Part shown: piece by piece, positions 1 to 12,551 of the stretch
Layout of the letters: each line of letters begins with the position of its first letter
Position numbering within the stretch: position 1 is the stretch's first letter
Assembly (NCBI GenBank): GCA_021521415.1
Contig: JAIQDT010006498.1
Location: forward strand, 102,509-166,508
Length of the DNA: 64,000 nucleotides
From: Bidens hawaiensis
Lineage: Eukaryota > Streptophyta > Magnoliopsida > Asterales > Asteraceae
Reading direction: 5' to 3'
Made by a program: the position numbers and the translations under genes
The notes under the pieces: generated by a model
What the model was told of the DNA's origin: nothing
Databases searched by the model: none
What the model saw: only the letters and a program-made list of their open reading frames with translations

Positions 1-360
1 GGGTGGATAGAATATCGGGACTTGTGAGCTTCGTCCATCACCAGAGTTCTCAACTCTTCGTATCGTGGAACCCAAATCCGGTTCTCAAAATATCGGACCC
101 CGTCCGATTTGGTTTCAAGTTGCTTGTTCATGCCCCGCATGAGTTCCGATGGAAGATTATCATCTTTCAAAGCTTCGAGTTGGGCATCGCGAATCTGGTC
201 TGGTAAGTTGGTATGAATCGTGAGTTGCAATGCTCACACTCGCCTGGGTTTATCTATTTCTTTTCTGCTGAGGGCATCGGCCACTACATTGGCCTTGCCA
301 GGGTGGTACTTGATGGCACAATCATAATCCTTAAGCAGCTCGACCCAACGACGCTGTCTC
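1..360 (-). pseudogene. Ty3/gypsy pol fragment (RNase H end to integrase start)
   Basis: Read on the minus strand, this segment encodes the end of a retrotransposon RNase H domain and the linker into integrase. It contains [20 protein letters not shown], a hallmark of chromovirus-type Ty3/gypsy polyproteins. The linker then ends in DEAHKSRYSIHP, the start of the HHCC zinc-binding region of integrase, which would continue left of the window. An in-frame stop lies near 229-231, shortly after the ADALSRKE motif, so this copy is dead. Coding similarity ends abruptly at about 360, where AT-rich DNA begins. It is therefore truncated on its RT side. It is probably of the Tekay/Del group, by motif style only. 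Confidence 0.85.
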
Positions 361-826
361 ATAACAGTTTAACTACACTATATTATATAATACACATGGT
401 AGAATTTTCATTACCCAAATTTATTCTCGTAACAACTTTCATTATGAAATTTTTGGTTTATTATAACTTTTCACAAATAAAATTAACATTATACGATTCA
501 ACTTGTTTTAAATTTTTTATGATAGTTTTGCCTTGATTTTTCAAGAAATTCACAAACTTGTAACTTGCGATTGTCTTGAAATCCTCATGCAAAACTTCAA
601 AGAAATTCTATTTTTAAAGACGATATCGTTTATTTCGATTTCTTGATTCACTATGCCGGTCATTTTTAACTTACCATGATATTTTCGTGACACGATATTA
701 AATAACGAACTTGGTAAAAAAAATTTCATTACGCAAATTTTTATTCCCAAAACAACTTTCATCATTCATATTGATACCTCATAACAAATTTCGACATTCA
801 GTTCACTTATTTTAATTTACTCATAA
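361..826. other. AT-rich non-coding stretch with an internal direct repeat
   Basis: No gene is visible. A block of about 45 bp near 402-446 recurs imperfectly at about 718-767; both contain a variant of caactttcat preceded by a run resembling ttcattac.caaattt. This may be a remnant of the retrotransposon whose pol fragment lies to the left, but nothing proves it. Confidence 0.4.
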
Positions 827-831
827 GCAGA

Positions 832-3039
832 TGTAAGGCCCCGTTACCGGTGCCTCACTTTGGACGTTGGATTTACTCATCAACACAGTTCTAAATATCA
901 GAGTTAATTTAAACTTTACGCGGAATATAAAACTTTCAAACCATTATATTACATAACCACCGATACTTGTCTTAACGAGCATTCAAATCGTTTAAACATC
1001 AAACATAGTCTTTTAAAATAACATAACATTTTCTTGATATGCCAGTATCTTTAATTACATGCCATGTGTTTCCCCTCAAGCGAGCTGCCTCATTCTACTC
1101 ACCTGTGTGCATACTAAAAGTCAGCTACGCTGAGTGAATTCTAGTTAATCATACAACATACAATCAGTTCACATGCTTGCACACATGCCCGAAGGTGTGT
1201 ACATCATTCATACTTTACTTTACATACATAACTATCCATACTACGTAAAGAGCCTTCCGCCCTATAACTCACAGATATTATAAGGGTTTGGTCCCCAACA
1301 TCACATATATTATTAGGGTCTGGTCCCTATCCTCACAGATATTATTAGGGTCTGGTCCCTTTGTTTCGTGCAACTGTAACATACATGTCTTTATATACCT
1401 TCCTTAAAAATACGTGCAATATCCGAAGATCGTTCACGTACTGTCAACATAACATACATAACATACATACATCATTCATACATCATATGTATATCAATCA
1501 TATCTTTAACTACCGCCTGACAGCACATGCAATATCCGAAGATCGTTCACGCACCGTCAAGCAATCATCATACATAAATCATACCAAGCAAACACTTACC
1601 ACTTAAGGTAAGTGTATTAACTATCACATCGAGTATGCACACAACCCCAAAAACATAACAAGGAAGTGGGGCTAGAAAGTCACCTGAATTCGGTTACGTT
1701 CACCGTTTATGGTTATTCCTTTCTTGAGTTGTGCACGACTAACTGTATAACAATTACACGTATCAATTAACTATCACTACCCATATCGTGTTTCTAGTTT
1801 AATTATTACCCTCAACGAACGGGGGTCCGGGGGCAGCGACCCTGGTAGAGGGGTTCTAGGGGCGGTAGCCCCTAGCGGGTCCAAGGGGCAGAACCCCTGG
1901 CTGGGGTTAAGCTGCCCGGTAAGCTTGGAAAAATTTTATTTTCATTAACTGTCTTAACACATTTTCCATTAGGATTTCGTGATAATATTTTATTGTTAAC
2001 CTCTCAATCCTTTAAGGTGTCTTCTATAAATTAATAAAGTTCATTGGCTATTTTGTAATTAAATCATTCTTTTTCTAAGTCCATAGACTGTTCTGTCATT
2101 TATCAAACTTCTAGTTCGTTACTTGGTTCTTAGCGAATCGGGTTCATAACGAATGACCCATTTGTTACTTTATAACGAATTGACTGTTATAACGAACTGG
2201 TCCTTGTAACGAATTGAACCTTATAACGAACTGGTCCTTTGACGAATTGGACCTCATAGCGAATGACCCTTCTGTAACGAATTGAACCTTCTAGTTCGTT
2301 ATCTCCTTCTAACGAATGGTCATAACGAATTGGGGTTAATTCGTTATCTTTTCCTTAACAAATTTGGATATGAACTAAGGCTAGTTCGTTAAGCTTCCTT
2401 TAACGAATCATCTGACGAATTGCCTCTAGTTCGTTAACTCTCCGTTAACGAATTAGGGTTAGGTCAGAGAATGTCAGAAACATTCTCTGATATTCCCTTC
2501 CTAGTACCCGCCGCCTTTCCGGCGCCGTCGTAGCCAGAAAACCGCGGGTTCGCCGGAAAAACGTATTTTTGCATCATTTTCACCATTTTTCGTCCTGTTC
2601 GATCCAGATATGAGCTAGGGTGACCCCTAAGCTCATCTTAGGTTCGGTTTATACCCGATTCCACCCGGATCTCATGACTTTAACGGTTTAAAGGTGACGG
2701 CTCGTCGTTTTGTGACTAAATCTAACGGGTTTGGGTTCATACAATCATTACCTTGGATCGGGATCAGTTTTCCTTCTTGGTTCGACTAGAGAAAGGAGAG
2801 AAACTAGAGAGAGAGCTTAAGTGTGTGTTTTGGGTGGTGTATGGAATATGTGTAGAATGAATGAATTAATTAGTGATTAATGTTTATATATTATGTATCA
2901 TGGGCTTAAGCCCATGGTCTTTTTCTTCTTTCCTTCTTAATCCAAGTCCATAACCATATCCATTTAACCTAAACTAGCCCGACTCATAATAACTCATGTT
3001 ATCATTTTATTAACCAAAACGAGAAAACGGGATGTTACA
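832..3039 (-). mobile_element. Solo LTR, Tekay-like Ty3/gypsy, with perfect 5-bp TSD
   Basis: The segment begins TGTAAGGCCCC and ends GGGATGTTACA, giving TGTAA/TTACA terminal inverted repeats. It is flanked by identical 5-bp target duplications, GCAGA at 827-831 and at 3040-3044. There is no internal coding region, so this is a solo LTR of 2,208 bp formed by LTR-LTR recombination. Read on the minus strand it starts TGTAACATCCCG and has a TATA-like tatataaacatt near 2875-2890, which sets its likely transcription direction. It holds three short tandem units around 1268-1360 sharing ttagggtctggtccct, a G-rich tract at 1822-1915, and an array of a TAACGAA motif in both orientations at about 2110-2460. 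Confidence 0.85.
2110..2460. repeat. Array of degenerate TAACGAA/TTCGTTA motifs inside the solo LTR
   Basis: About 20 copies of a 7-bp core, TAACGAA or its reverse complement TTCGTTA, occur in roughly 350 bp, separated by linkers of about 10 to 25 bp that vary in sequence. Many copies extend to taacgaattg or taacgaactgg. The core is conserved while the linkers drift, which differs from a simple tandem repeat. On the minus strand the array lies about 580-930 bp from the LTR start, downstream of the TATA-like sequence, so it would be transcribed. Confidence 0.8.
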
Positions 3040-3046
3040 GCAGAAT

Positions 3047-3344
3047 TGTAACACCCTTGCCAAACACAACATCGTCCCACTCTTAGGCAAATTCCACATC
3101 GACCGTGGACAAGAGAAATCCTTGGTTCATAAGCAAATGTCCTGCATCTTCAATCACCAACGCTTTTTGGGCTTAGTTGGCTGTGGAGCACATGAAAACT
3201 CCACGGTTAAGCGTGCTTAGGTGGAAGTAGTACTATGATGGGTGACCTCCTGGGAAGTCTCCATCCGGGCAACCAAAAAACAAATCCGTGAGCTCTTCGT
3301 GGGCAGAGCGAACAATATTGGTGGTGCGAGGGGCCGGATGTCAC
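3047..3344 (+). mobile_element. Cassandra-type LTR (solo or truncated) with 5S rRNA-like core
   Basis: The segment opens TGTAACACCC and closes GGATGTCACA, about 298 bp, within the usual size of Cassandra TRIM LTRs. Near its middle it holds a 5S rRNA-like block, the defining mark of the Cassandra family. No second LTR and no internal coding region are seen nearby, and I found no clear target duplication, so this is probably a solo or truncated copy. It sits two bases beyond the right target duplication of the solo LTR at 832-3039, so the larger LTR inserted next to its start. The right boundary at 3344 is chosen from the TGTCACA terminus and is less certain than the left. Confidence 0.7.
3197..3260 (+). 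promoter_or_regulatory. 5S rRNA-like internal Pol III promoter region (box A to box C)
   Basis: This 64-bp stretch aligns without gaps to the middle and 3' part of plant 5S rRNA as I know it. It keeps gttaagcgtgcttaggtgg (box A region) and gatgggtgacctcctgggaa (box C region), with only a handful of mismatches by eye. The 5' third and the 3' end of a real 5S gene are absent, so it is not a functional 5S gene. In Cassandra elements this segment is thought to supply an RNA polymerase III promoter within the LTR. Confidence 0.85.
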
Positions 3345-4749
3345 AATACCTAGTCAAGGACCAAACCAAGACCGAACTAAACCGATTTCACTCGCTTAAG
3401 ACACTAGTGTGTTTTGAGCCACCGAATCTCACATTTTCTCTCAAACTATTTTATAAACTAATTTTAAATGTTTTCTTAAAATACTTTGTATGTCGGATCC
3501 AACTTGATCTTATAACAAGGTTGGACCGACAAAGCCAAACACTCGCTTAACGGACGTTGAGGTTCTTCCTAATAGAACTACACACTTGGTTAAGTTTCTT
3601 TTAATTTTATTGAGTTATCTCATGACATGTATCACTTTGGAATGTCGGGTTCGGACTTGACTATTTATCAAGACCCGAACTGACTAACCGAACACTCGTT
3701 AAAATCCCGTTTTGGTATATCTAACAAGGGGTCGTGCACCATTGCATTAAACCAATCCCCACATATTTACTTAACAAAGGTTAAGTAAAACTAATGAGTA
3801 GAATACCGAGACCCGATTTCGAGCAAACTTACTTTTCAAAAACCGTTATTTCAAGTTCTTAAATATTTATGTTTTAAACCTCAAACTTTGATTAATTATT
3901 TAACTTATCATTTTATTTTACTTTAAAGTCTTTCGAGACCATCTTCTAAACCGAAACTCTATTAACCTAGACCTCACACGTTGAACTTACGATCCCGGTT
4001 TATCACAAACAACCCTTCAAGTTATTTATTTCATGTGAGTACTTTTTCGTCCCCCGTTTTCCATCTTACGTTTTGGGGGTGACATTGCATACTTATTCAA
4101 ATTCAAATGATTTATACTTGTGTCTCAAACCACAAACTCTTTAGTATATGTTACTTAAATAAATGCTTGATTTGGTGTATATGCTTTACATAATTTCATG
4201 TTATATGTTTATTGCTTTAGGCGGGTTGGTCTCTATGACACTATTAAGTATGATCATACGCACCCCTAACTAATTTAGCTTAATTGCTAGTAGCATAGGG
4301 CAACTATTATCCGAGTATATTTGGTTGTTACCATATAGAAAGGTGTCTCAAACTATTTACTATTTGCATATCTAAAGTGCTGATATTATTTATTGTTCCA
4401 TATACGAGTTGTGGATTTCATCTATTATATACTTATTGTTCAAAACTATGAAAATTGCTCACCAACATTCGTGTTGACAAATTTATTTTATGTAATGTTA
4501 CAGGTTTGATAATTCCTTGAACGAAGAATTGAGGAACGTAGCTTGTTTTGAGACCACTAAGAAATTAGACGAATAAGCAATATATATTTGTTTAATTGTA
4601 TTCGATTTGTTTGTACGAACAAGATGTGTTGTTTATTGGTTTATGAAATTAATGAGTTGATTAAATATTTTCACTTTAATAGTGTATTGTGTTCTTAGGC
4701 AATCCGTTGCACCCCGACATGTTCCGCCGCCTTTGTTCAGGGTGTGACA
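3345..4749. other. Non-coding, possibly retrotransposon-derived; ends in GGGTGTGACA
   Basis: No coding sequence is seen. The stretch ends with ttcagggtgtgaca at about 4736-4749, an LTR-like terminus that would pair with a TGTAACACCC start such as the one at 3047. I cannot tell whether 3047-4749 is one long LTR or a Cassandra LTR beside another remnant. No matching target duplication was found. Confidence 0.35.
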
Positions 4750-7458
4750 TGACATGTTGGTCAATTTGGTACTATTATTAACAAACTTACAATGGCGATC
4801 TATAAAATTCTTTTGATCTTGACGTTTGTATTGATTTTCCTAAATTGACCATTTACATTCTTTTTCAAGTTACCAGTATTGTTCCCTAAAATTATGTCAA
4901 AGTAAGTTTGGATTTCATCATTCCATAATTAGTATGGGTTCTCCACAACCAAACGATCTGGGTTCTCTACTTCCACTTGAATCTTAACCAAATTTGAATC
5001 AAAACACCTAGCAAAAAATAAAAAAAATATAAAAATCAAGATTAAAAGCACACGGCTATATAATCGTCACAAATCTGATTATCTTGTATAGATAACATGT
5101 CAATGTTAGTATCTCACCAAGTAATTTGCGAAGCATATAAAAAAGCGAATAAAGAAGCACCTGAGAGAAAATATAGATGAAATAATATGTTGATCAATAT
5201 ACAATATTTGGGGACTTTTTCAGACTTTATTGAAATGAACATAGAACAAATATATTTAAGATCTATTGTATGGCCTTTGAAGAACCTATGAACCACAATT
5301 ACCCGGTTCACTCTACTGTCAGTTATGTAATCCAAACTAACATGTAGTGTAACTGAACTTTCCAAATACACTTGAAAGCAACCTAAAAATATCCAATTTA
5401 ATGTAAAGCAAAGTAGAACCTAACCTTAGTTTTTGGGTTTTTGTTATCAATTACAACTTTTTTGCACCTCATTTCCTGATCAACAATGCGAATAAATAAA
5501 AACGGATTAATAAAATGCATAAAAAATTAAGGAAACAAAAAAGAAAAATAATCACCCATTAAAAATAACAAACAACACTCACCCAGAACTTGTTGAATTC
5601 ATACCTTTTTTCGGTGCAACCCGCTTACCCGATGACAAATTTGATGAATTTACCTAAAATGAAAACCATAAAAATCAATATTAAAGAAACGACAAAGACC
5701 AAATTATGCTCTTGATATATGATCAAAACGTGTATTAAAGTAGCAACCCACGAAATTGATATGAATCTTGCCACATTAGACACAACCATCCACTTCCCTA
5801 CGCCTATTTAGTGAAAATTAACACACTCGGATTAACAACATGTTTCCAATTAGTATCTGTTAATATTCTGGATCAGTTAACCAAAACCAACCAAGTATAA
5901 AAATCAATTAATATTAGACCCGACACATTTATATAACCGGAACCTTAACAGACTAACAACAATTTAGGTTACAAGGAAACAAAGTACACCGATCAAGCAT
6001 CTTAGTATTGAATTGTAAACCGATCGAACATTTATGACAACAAAATAAGAAAATCAAAGTAAACCCCAAATTACATGAATGATTGGCAATAGCATATAGC
6101 GAGAAAGTGAAACCTGATGTGCGGTCAAAAAGTGTGGCAAACGAATTCCGTTGCGGAGAGCTTAACTAATACGATCGCAGGACAGTTTTAGTAGAATAAA
6201 GTGACACTAAACCGCGTGCAATGCTTGAACACTGAATGGTCGTAGTTATGGCCAATTGATTGCATACGATGATGAAACCCACCATCATTGATGTGTTAAC
6301 CGGTGTTCTAGGTTTTTTTTAACCCTCAACACCCTTGCTTCATATGTTGTACAATATACATAAATAACATGTAAAAACTCTTTAAAAAAGTTTTTATGCA
6401 TTTCCTTCATACTTTATAATATAATATATAGTATAGTATAAACAAAGTAACTATGGATATAGATTATATAGGTATTTGGGCATTTTTGCCATCTATTTGT
6501 ATTAAATAATTATTATTATTATCATTAAAAATTCATTATCATATGAACTTAATGTCATAATGTAATTAATAGTTAATTGTGTTTTATTATATGTATTTAA
6601 TGTGGTTATTATCAATAGCTAAAAGTCAATAAACTTTTTGCATCTTCTAAGGACGGAAAAGTAATTTTACAAAAGTTGAAGCTTAATTAACTTGTACCAA
6701 ACGCTCTAAGAACAAATTGAAGTATTGACATATTACCTTTCTTGCCCTATTATGAACTGACGTTTTTATCCTCGTCCTCTAATTGTGAAATTACATTCAT
6801 GTCCATCATTGTTCCTTAATAATATAAAAAATATAGATATATAACTTTAATTGTAAATATCTAATTTTCCTTTAACTAGCGTTGTTTACAAAATTTCATG
6901 AGGGTCGTTCTCAAAACTCCACAAGGGTCGTTTTGTTATTCTTGAAATTTCACATGGGTTAGTTGAGATTTTAACATATATATATATTTTTTAGAGGGGA
7001 CGATGGACCCCCTACCTAAAGATCCGCCAATGTTGATACAAGGAATCGCCTCCATAATCATCTCACTGCCGTCGCCACCACTATCACTGCCATCATCACC
7101 ATTGCCGTCGCCCTCACCACCACCACCGTCCTTATTACACTATTCATTGCAGGCGTTACACCACCGCCGCTATTATCATTTTTTTTTAAATTAACAATCC
7201 ACTTCATTTTCACAGGTTAATCAAACAAGACAAATGAATAATAACGGATCATGTCATTCTCTCATCGGCCCTATTCACTTCCCTTCCATTACCCCATACC
7301 TAAACAAAGTGTAAACCGACTAACCAAAACCAACCATACCCATTCTCGGGTCCGGGCTGGGGATTTAAAACCCGTTGTTGTCGGGTTTCGGTTGGTTCGG
7401 GTCGGGTATATTGAAACGCATAACCGCCGGTTTTCCGTTTTCATCGCCACTCGTAACA
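4750..7458. other. AT-rich intergenic region upstream of the JmjC gene
   Basis: No gene can be supported. On the minus strand, two short exon-like segments (about 5582-5655 and 5420-5463) have plausible AG and GT borders, but their peptides match nothing I recognise. At 7020-7140 a CCA/CCG-rich low-complexity tract mimics a Pro/Ser-rich reading frame. The last 200 bp probably hold the promoter and 5' UTR of the JmjC gene. No clear TATA box is seen close to its start codon. Confidence 0.5.
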
Positions 7459-10400
7459 ATGGCAGAAGAATATATTGAAATCCCCAAAATTGACGCAATT
7501 CCATCAGCTCAACAATTTACTTCGCTTATTGAACCTAAAAACGTTCCTGCTGTATGTAATTCATACACACGTTACTTGATTGAAACTAACTGCTGACTGA
7601 CTAATTTGATTTTGTTGAAGGTTTTTCATGGATGCATCAACCATTGGAAGGCTTTCAGTAAGTGGAATCCATCCACTGGCGGCCTTGATTACTTAAAGGT
7701 TCGTTCGTATTCAACACTCGATTTAATTGAATCAGTAAAGCTGCAAATGTGCTTTAGGTTCTTTAGTAGCTTATTTCATTTCAGTAACAGAGTGAATTCA
7801 GATGACCTAATCTTATTAATGTATTAAGTATTAATTCTATGTGATATAAATATGCTTGGATTAGCTTTATGTTGTAAGTATGAGGGTTAGGGATTGAATG
7901 ATTTTATAAAGTTGAGTGCATGGGGTGTTTGTATGATAGGAGGTTAAGAAGCATTTTATAAATCATGAATGACCTATATGATGCACATCAACCGTATATT
8001 AGAGCTTAACGCTTAACACATTTACAGATTTATTTGACAAGAGATAACATCCTCAACCATGTTTTGCCCATTGCTAAAACCATCATCTCATGTAGACACG
8101 TGCCCATGGTTATGTTTATTTACAATTTTGTATCTATGCAGTCAATATCAGTGCTATATCGGTTATTGGGCCTCATGTGAAATATCGGCCAGAATAACGG
8201 TACCGATAATATCGGCAATATATTTGACTGATATATCACCGATTTTTCAATTATCAGTACCTTTTGTCTTAGTTCTTCCATTCGCCTTTCTTCTTTTTGC
8301 TGCTATTAGTGTTTTAAGTCTTAATTGTCAATTGTTAGTGTTTTAAGTCTTAATCAGCTCCTACTTGCAACAATTGTTAATGTTTTGCAAGTTGCAAAAG
8401 GTTAATTTGTTAATGGTAGGAGAGTGTACTAAATTGTTAGTGTTAAATTGCTATATATATATAAATTATGCATGATGTTAAAATTACCGATATCCCACCG
8501 TGATAACCTATATCTCAAATATCAGTCCTTGACCGATATTCAGTTTTTTACCGCATTATAGTTTTGTATGATGATTGTATCCATTATACGTGTTTCAAAT
8601 TCACGATTGTGTGTGCTTATTCAGCTTTGCACATTGAGACGGGCTTATTAATAAGGTTCGAGTTTATCATTTATTTTATATATGGTTGGATGTATAGGAA
8701 CTAGCAGGTTCATCAACAGTGGAAGTTATGCTGTCCAAATCTGCTCCAGTCTTTTATGGCGATATTAGAAACCATGAGAGGGTATTTTTCTTAATCTGTT
8801 TTACATGATTCTGTTAATTATTAAGGTTTGGATGTCACTATGCGGTTATTTTGTTTATCTTATAGGTTCAGTTACCTTTTGCTACCTTTATTGGATACTG
8901 CAAGGATTATTCCTTGCAGGGCAAGGTAGGACACATTCCTTGCTCTAGTGAAGAGAAGCCTTTGCCAGAAACCTTCAAAACTGAAGAAGATAGTCTGTTA
9001 GTTGGGGATGCTTCGTGTCAAATTTATTTAGCACAGGTCAGTATTTGCTACACTCATAGAGGTCCATGATAAGTTATTCTGTACATTCAGCGTTAAAGAG
9101 GTGTTTGGATGAGTCTTATAAACATGATTATTCTGGTATTGTGATTCGAAATTGAAATAATCACCTTTTCTGTTTAGGTACTTGGATTATGACTGTTGAC
9201 TATTTAGGCGCTGAATAATCAGTTTTAAATTAATCAGTTTCATACATGATGACTGATTACTTTAAAAGAAACAGGATTAGTTATTCACTCACATCTCGTT
9301 GTTAGCACACTATTAAACGTGCAATTATACAAGTAGTTAAACATTATTAATATGATCTATTAGTTCCCTAAATAATAAGAATTTGCCAAGCACTCAAATC
9401 ACAACTTCAAACAGCAAAAGTACATCCAAATTCCCAACAGTATCTGCTGTAGCAGTGTAGCACATTTATTACAAGTATTTACAACATATTATTTGATTGT
9501 AATTTTACACTTCAGTTTTCTACTGCCTCAACAATGTTCTAGTATTCTACTACCATTAAGCGGAGACATTGGATCTCCTCGTACCAGTTAACTTAGGGGC
9601 GATTATGTATGTACTTATGATTTAAAATGTACGCATAATCGTACAGGTACCAATCATGAATATTGAGAAAGAAGAGAGGGTTCAATTAGGAGTTCTTATA
9701 GAAGATATACAGACGGTATGCACACCATGGTCCAATGATCATACTTTCTTATTTCCTCCAACAACACACTGTGTCACACACGAGCGCATGTGTGTATTAT
9801 ATGCTGACATTTTGCTATCCTTTTTTGATTTGTTAGCCTTAATTTCTAGAGACAAAGACCTTGTCTTCTATCAATCTATGGATGAATAGTGCTCAAACAA
9901 GATCAAGTACTCATTATGATCCACATCATAATCTTTTATGTGTAGTTGCTGGAAACAAACAAGGTGTGTTTTTTTTACTTACTAAGGCCAAAAACATTTT
10001 TTTATACAAATATGCATCAAACAAGAACATATTCTTAATAAAGCTTAGCTCTAATATCATTGTATCATTACACAAAAGGATAAACCTTTTAATATGGACT
10101 AGGTGGTACTTGATACTTGCTACCACACTGCTCTAAAATATTAATTGATTATCCATAAGAAAAACTTCAAATGGAGAAGTGAATTAACAAATAATTGTAA
10201 CAAATTCCAATCATACTTTTAACAATTTGTAAACTACTTTTTGACTTGTCTCTGTAAGATTATGAATTGTGGGTGCAACACTTAATTCTCATATTTGATA
10301 AGTCTCTTTTTGTCTAGTTGATCTGTGGCCCCCTTCATCCAGTCCTTTCTTGTATCCTATGCATTTGTATGGGGAGGCTTCAAACCACAGGTATTGACTT

Positions 10401-12551
10401 CTGTACATATCAGAGAAACTTATATTTATGTTTCTACTCCAACCTAAATTGCAAGTTAAAAGCACTTCCGTGTAGAAATAAATTATGGGTATTCTATGTT
10501 TTACTAGTGCTGTTCCCATAGACAAAGTTGACCTATTGATTCATCCAAGAGCAGAACACTCAAAAAAGTATTCACAAAGGGTGATTCTTCACGCAGGCGA
10601 TGCACTTTTCATTCCTGAAGGGTGGTAAGATTTGCAATTTCATGCATTCTTTAATACTCTTCAACATCTATAGCAGTCCTTTATATTTGGTGATATTAAA
10701 ACTAATAATATTAAGAATGATTTGTTCTACCTAGGTTTCACCAAGTTGACAGTGAAAGTTTGACAGTTGCTGTTAACTTCTGGTGGCAATCTGAAATGAT
10801 GTCTGGCATGTTGGAACACATGGATTCGTATTATTTGCGCAGGATACTGAAAAGGTATCTTCTTAACTTTTTTGTTTCTGCATGAATTAGAAGTTAGAAC
10901 ATCATACATAAACTGGTATTTAATCATTTATAATAACGCATTCCATGTATCATGTCTGCATCAAATCTATCTTCAAGACTGACCGACAAAGAAATGGTAT
11001 ACACTCTTTCCAATTGTTACATGTTTCGCATAACCTGGGCGATGCTTGGTTTATCTACACTTTTGTAATGCATTTCGTGACTTGAACTTTGAATCCTATT
11101 TGAGTATTTCATCTTCTTTAATGGTTGAACAGAATCAGATGCTTTGTAAGACCTTCCCTTTTGTGAATAATAAGCTTTCTCATGAACCATCAGGTTAGAC
11201 TCTAAATTCAAACCTATATATATTATGTTCTGAACACGATTAAAGTTAAAATCAATTACCTAATGATTTTTTTTATCAGGTGGGACTATGTTACATGATC
11301 TGGAGCCTTGGGCTCTTAAATCTCTTCATGAACTTGTTTCCATAGTTCATGATCATGTCAACACTGCTGATTTGAGGAGTGCAGCAGGTTCAAGTGCTGA
11401 TGTGGAGAAAACCAGTCACAAGAAAAGTGTGACCTCAGAATTGTATCACCTGGAGGATGCCCCTGTTGCTAGTATTTTGTGGGCTCTTGAACCACTTAAT
11501 CTTCAAAAAATGTTCCTTGCCATGGTGGTGAGTTTTCCAGGTTCTTATCCTCTTTGTTACAAGTGCCAATTTTGACCATTCAGCTATAATCGGTTGATTT
11601 GGGTTGTGTTTATGTTTAATCTTTAATGGAACAAATGGGTCGAATGGCATCGGTAAGTGTATTGAAATACACAAAACCTCCAAACTCAATTTATTAAGAA
11701 CAATGTAGTTTTTGTAATCATACTAAACACATTAACTATGAATAAGTAAAAAAGAATGGATAAAAGATTGGATCAGCCCAAGCTGACCTAATCCTTCTTT
11801 GTCCTGAACGTGAAGAGCACACATTCAACTATCATTTATGTTGATTTGGGTTATTATGTAGTAATAATGTAATATATTTTTTATAATCATACTTGACATA
11901 TTAAATATCTGTAAAAGAATTTAGAAAACTGGATATAATGGTGTTGCAGCCCCACCCCTCTTGTCCAGCACTTGGAGGGTACACATTTCGACTCAAACCC
12001 GCTTAAGCCTGATACCCCACCCGTATGTTTATAAAGCCATCTTTATATTACTTACACTATGTTAGGATCATTTTCCAAGAACTTTGGAGGCGTTAGTACT
12101 GCACTTAGTTTCACCAGTAGGAGCTGAAGTGCTAACTAGGAAATTTGAAGAGATGGATCAGCTAATCAACGAAGAAGACAGGTAAATATTCAAATCATCT
12201 AGAAGTTGTTGCTTTATTACCCTCCCCCAACAAAAGAAAAAAGAAAAAGAATAGTTACTGAGAAAGGTTAGACTATAGTTTGATTCTGCTGTTTCCAGGA
12301 ATGAATTCTACAAGGCATTTTATGGTGTATTTGATGATCAGTTTGCTGTAATGGATATACTCCTTAACGGAAAGGAGTCATTTTCATGCCAGGTAAAACA
12401 TTAAAATATATGATATGTATTCGACTACATATACTGTCGAGTGTCGACTCTAGTCACTCTACTATATGATTAACAGAGACTGCATTCTAAATTTCTGCCA
12501 CAGGCATTTAAGAACGTTCTGGATAAATTTCTGGGAGTTAAAGTTCAGTGA
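7459..12551 (+). CDS. JMJ31: JmjC-domain Fe(II)/2-oxoglutarate oxygenase, JMJ31-like
   Basis: Fifteen exons with GT-AG borders join to about 498 codons: 7459-7551, 7621-7698, 8698-8781, 8866-9036, 9647-9715, 9858-9963, 10318-10390, 10508-10624, 10735-10854, 10978-10996, 11133-11193, 11280-11527, 12066-12181, 12299-12392 and 12504-12551. The product opens MAEEYIEIPKIDAIPSA. Its JmjC core has the iron ligands H184 and D186 in STHYDPHHN, K199 exactly 13 residues after D186 as in the FIH type, and H266 in WFHQVDS. All catalytic residues are present, so it should be active. The family hydroxylates or demethylates protein side chains; the substrate of this plant branch is not known to me. I recognise it as the small JmjC-only class of Arabidopsis JMJ31. 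The start was chosen because it gives the conserved N-terminus and lies directly upstream of EPKNVPA. The 19-bp exon 10 and the acceptor of exon 6 are the least certain joins. The C-terminal half, about residues 305-498, is a helical extension with no motif I recognise. Intron 2 carries a decayed repeat at about 8130-8560, rich in cgatat/atatcg. Confidence 0.9.

Noticed and set aside
361..831. Primer-binding site near 774 (aggtatcaat on the minus strand)
   Set aside because: Only seven bases fit a tRNA-Met site and it is 50 bp from the LTR end; with a perfect TSD at 827-831 the LTR is solo.
3188..3270. A genuine 5S rRNA gene
   Set aside because: Only the middle and 3' part of 5S is present, and it lies between LTR-type termini, so Cassandra is the better reading.
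5114..5655. Exon-like segments on the minus strand
   Set aside because: Splice borders look plausible but the peptides are unrecognised and the frames do not join without stops.
7003..7194. Pro/Ser-rich open frame upstream of the JmjC gene
   Set aside because: CCA/CCG simple repeat, no homology, and it ends before the gene starts.
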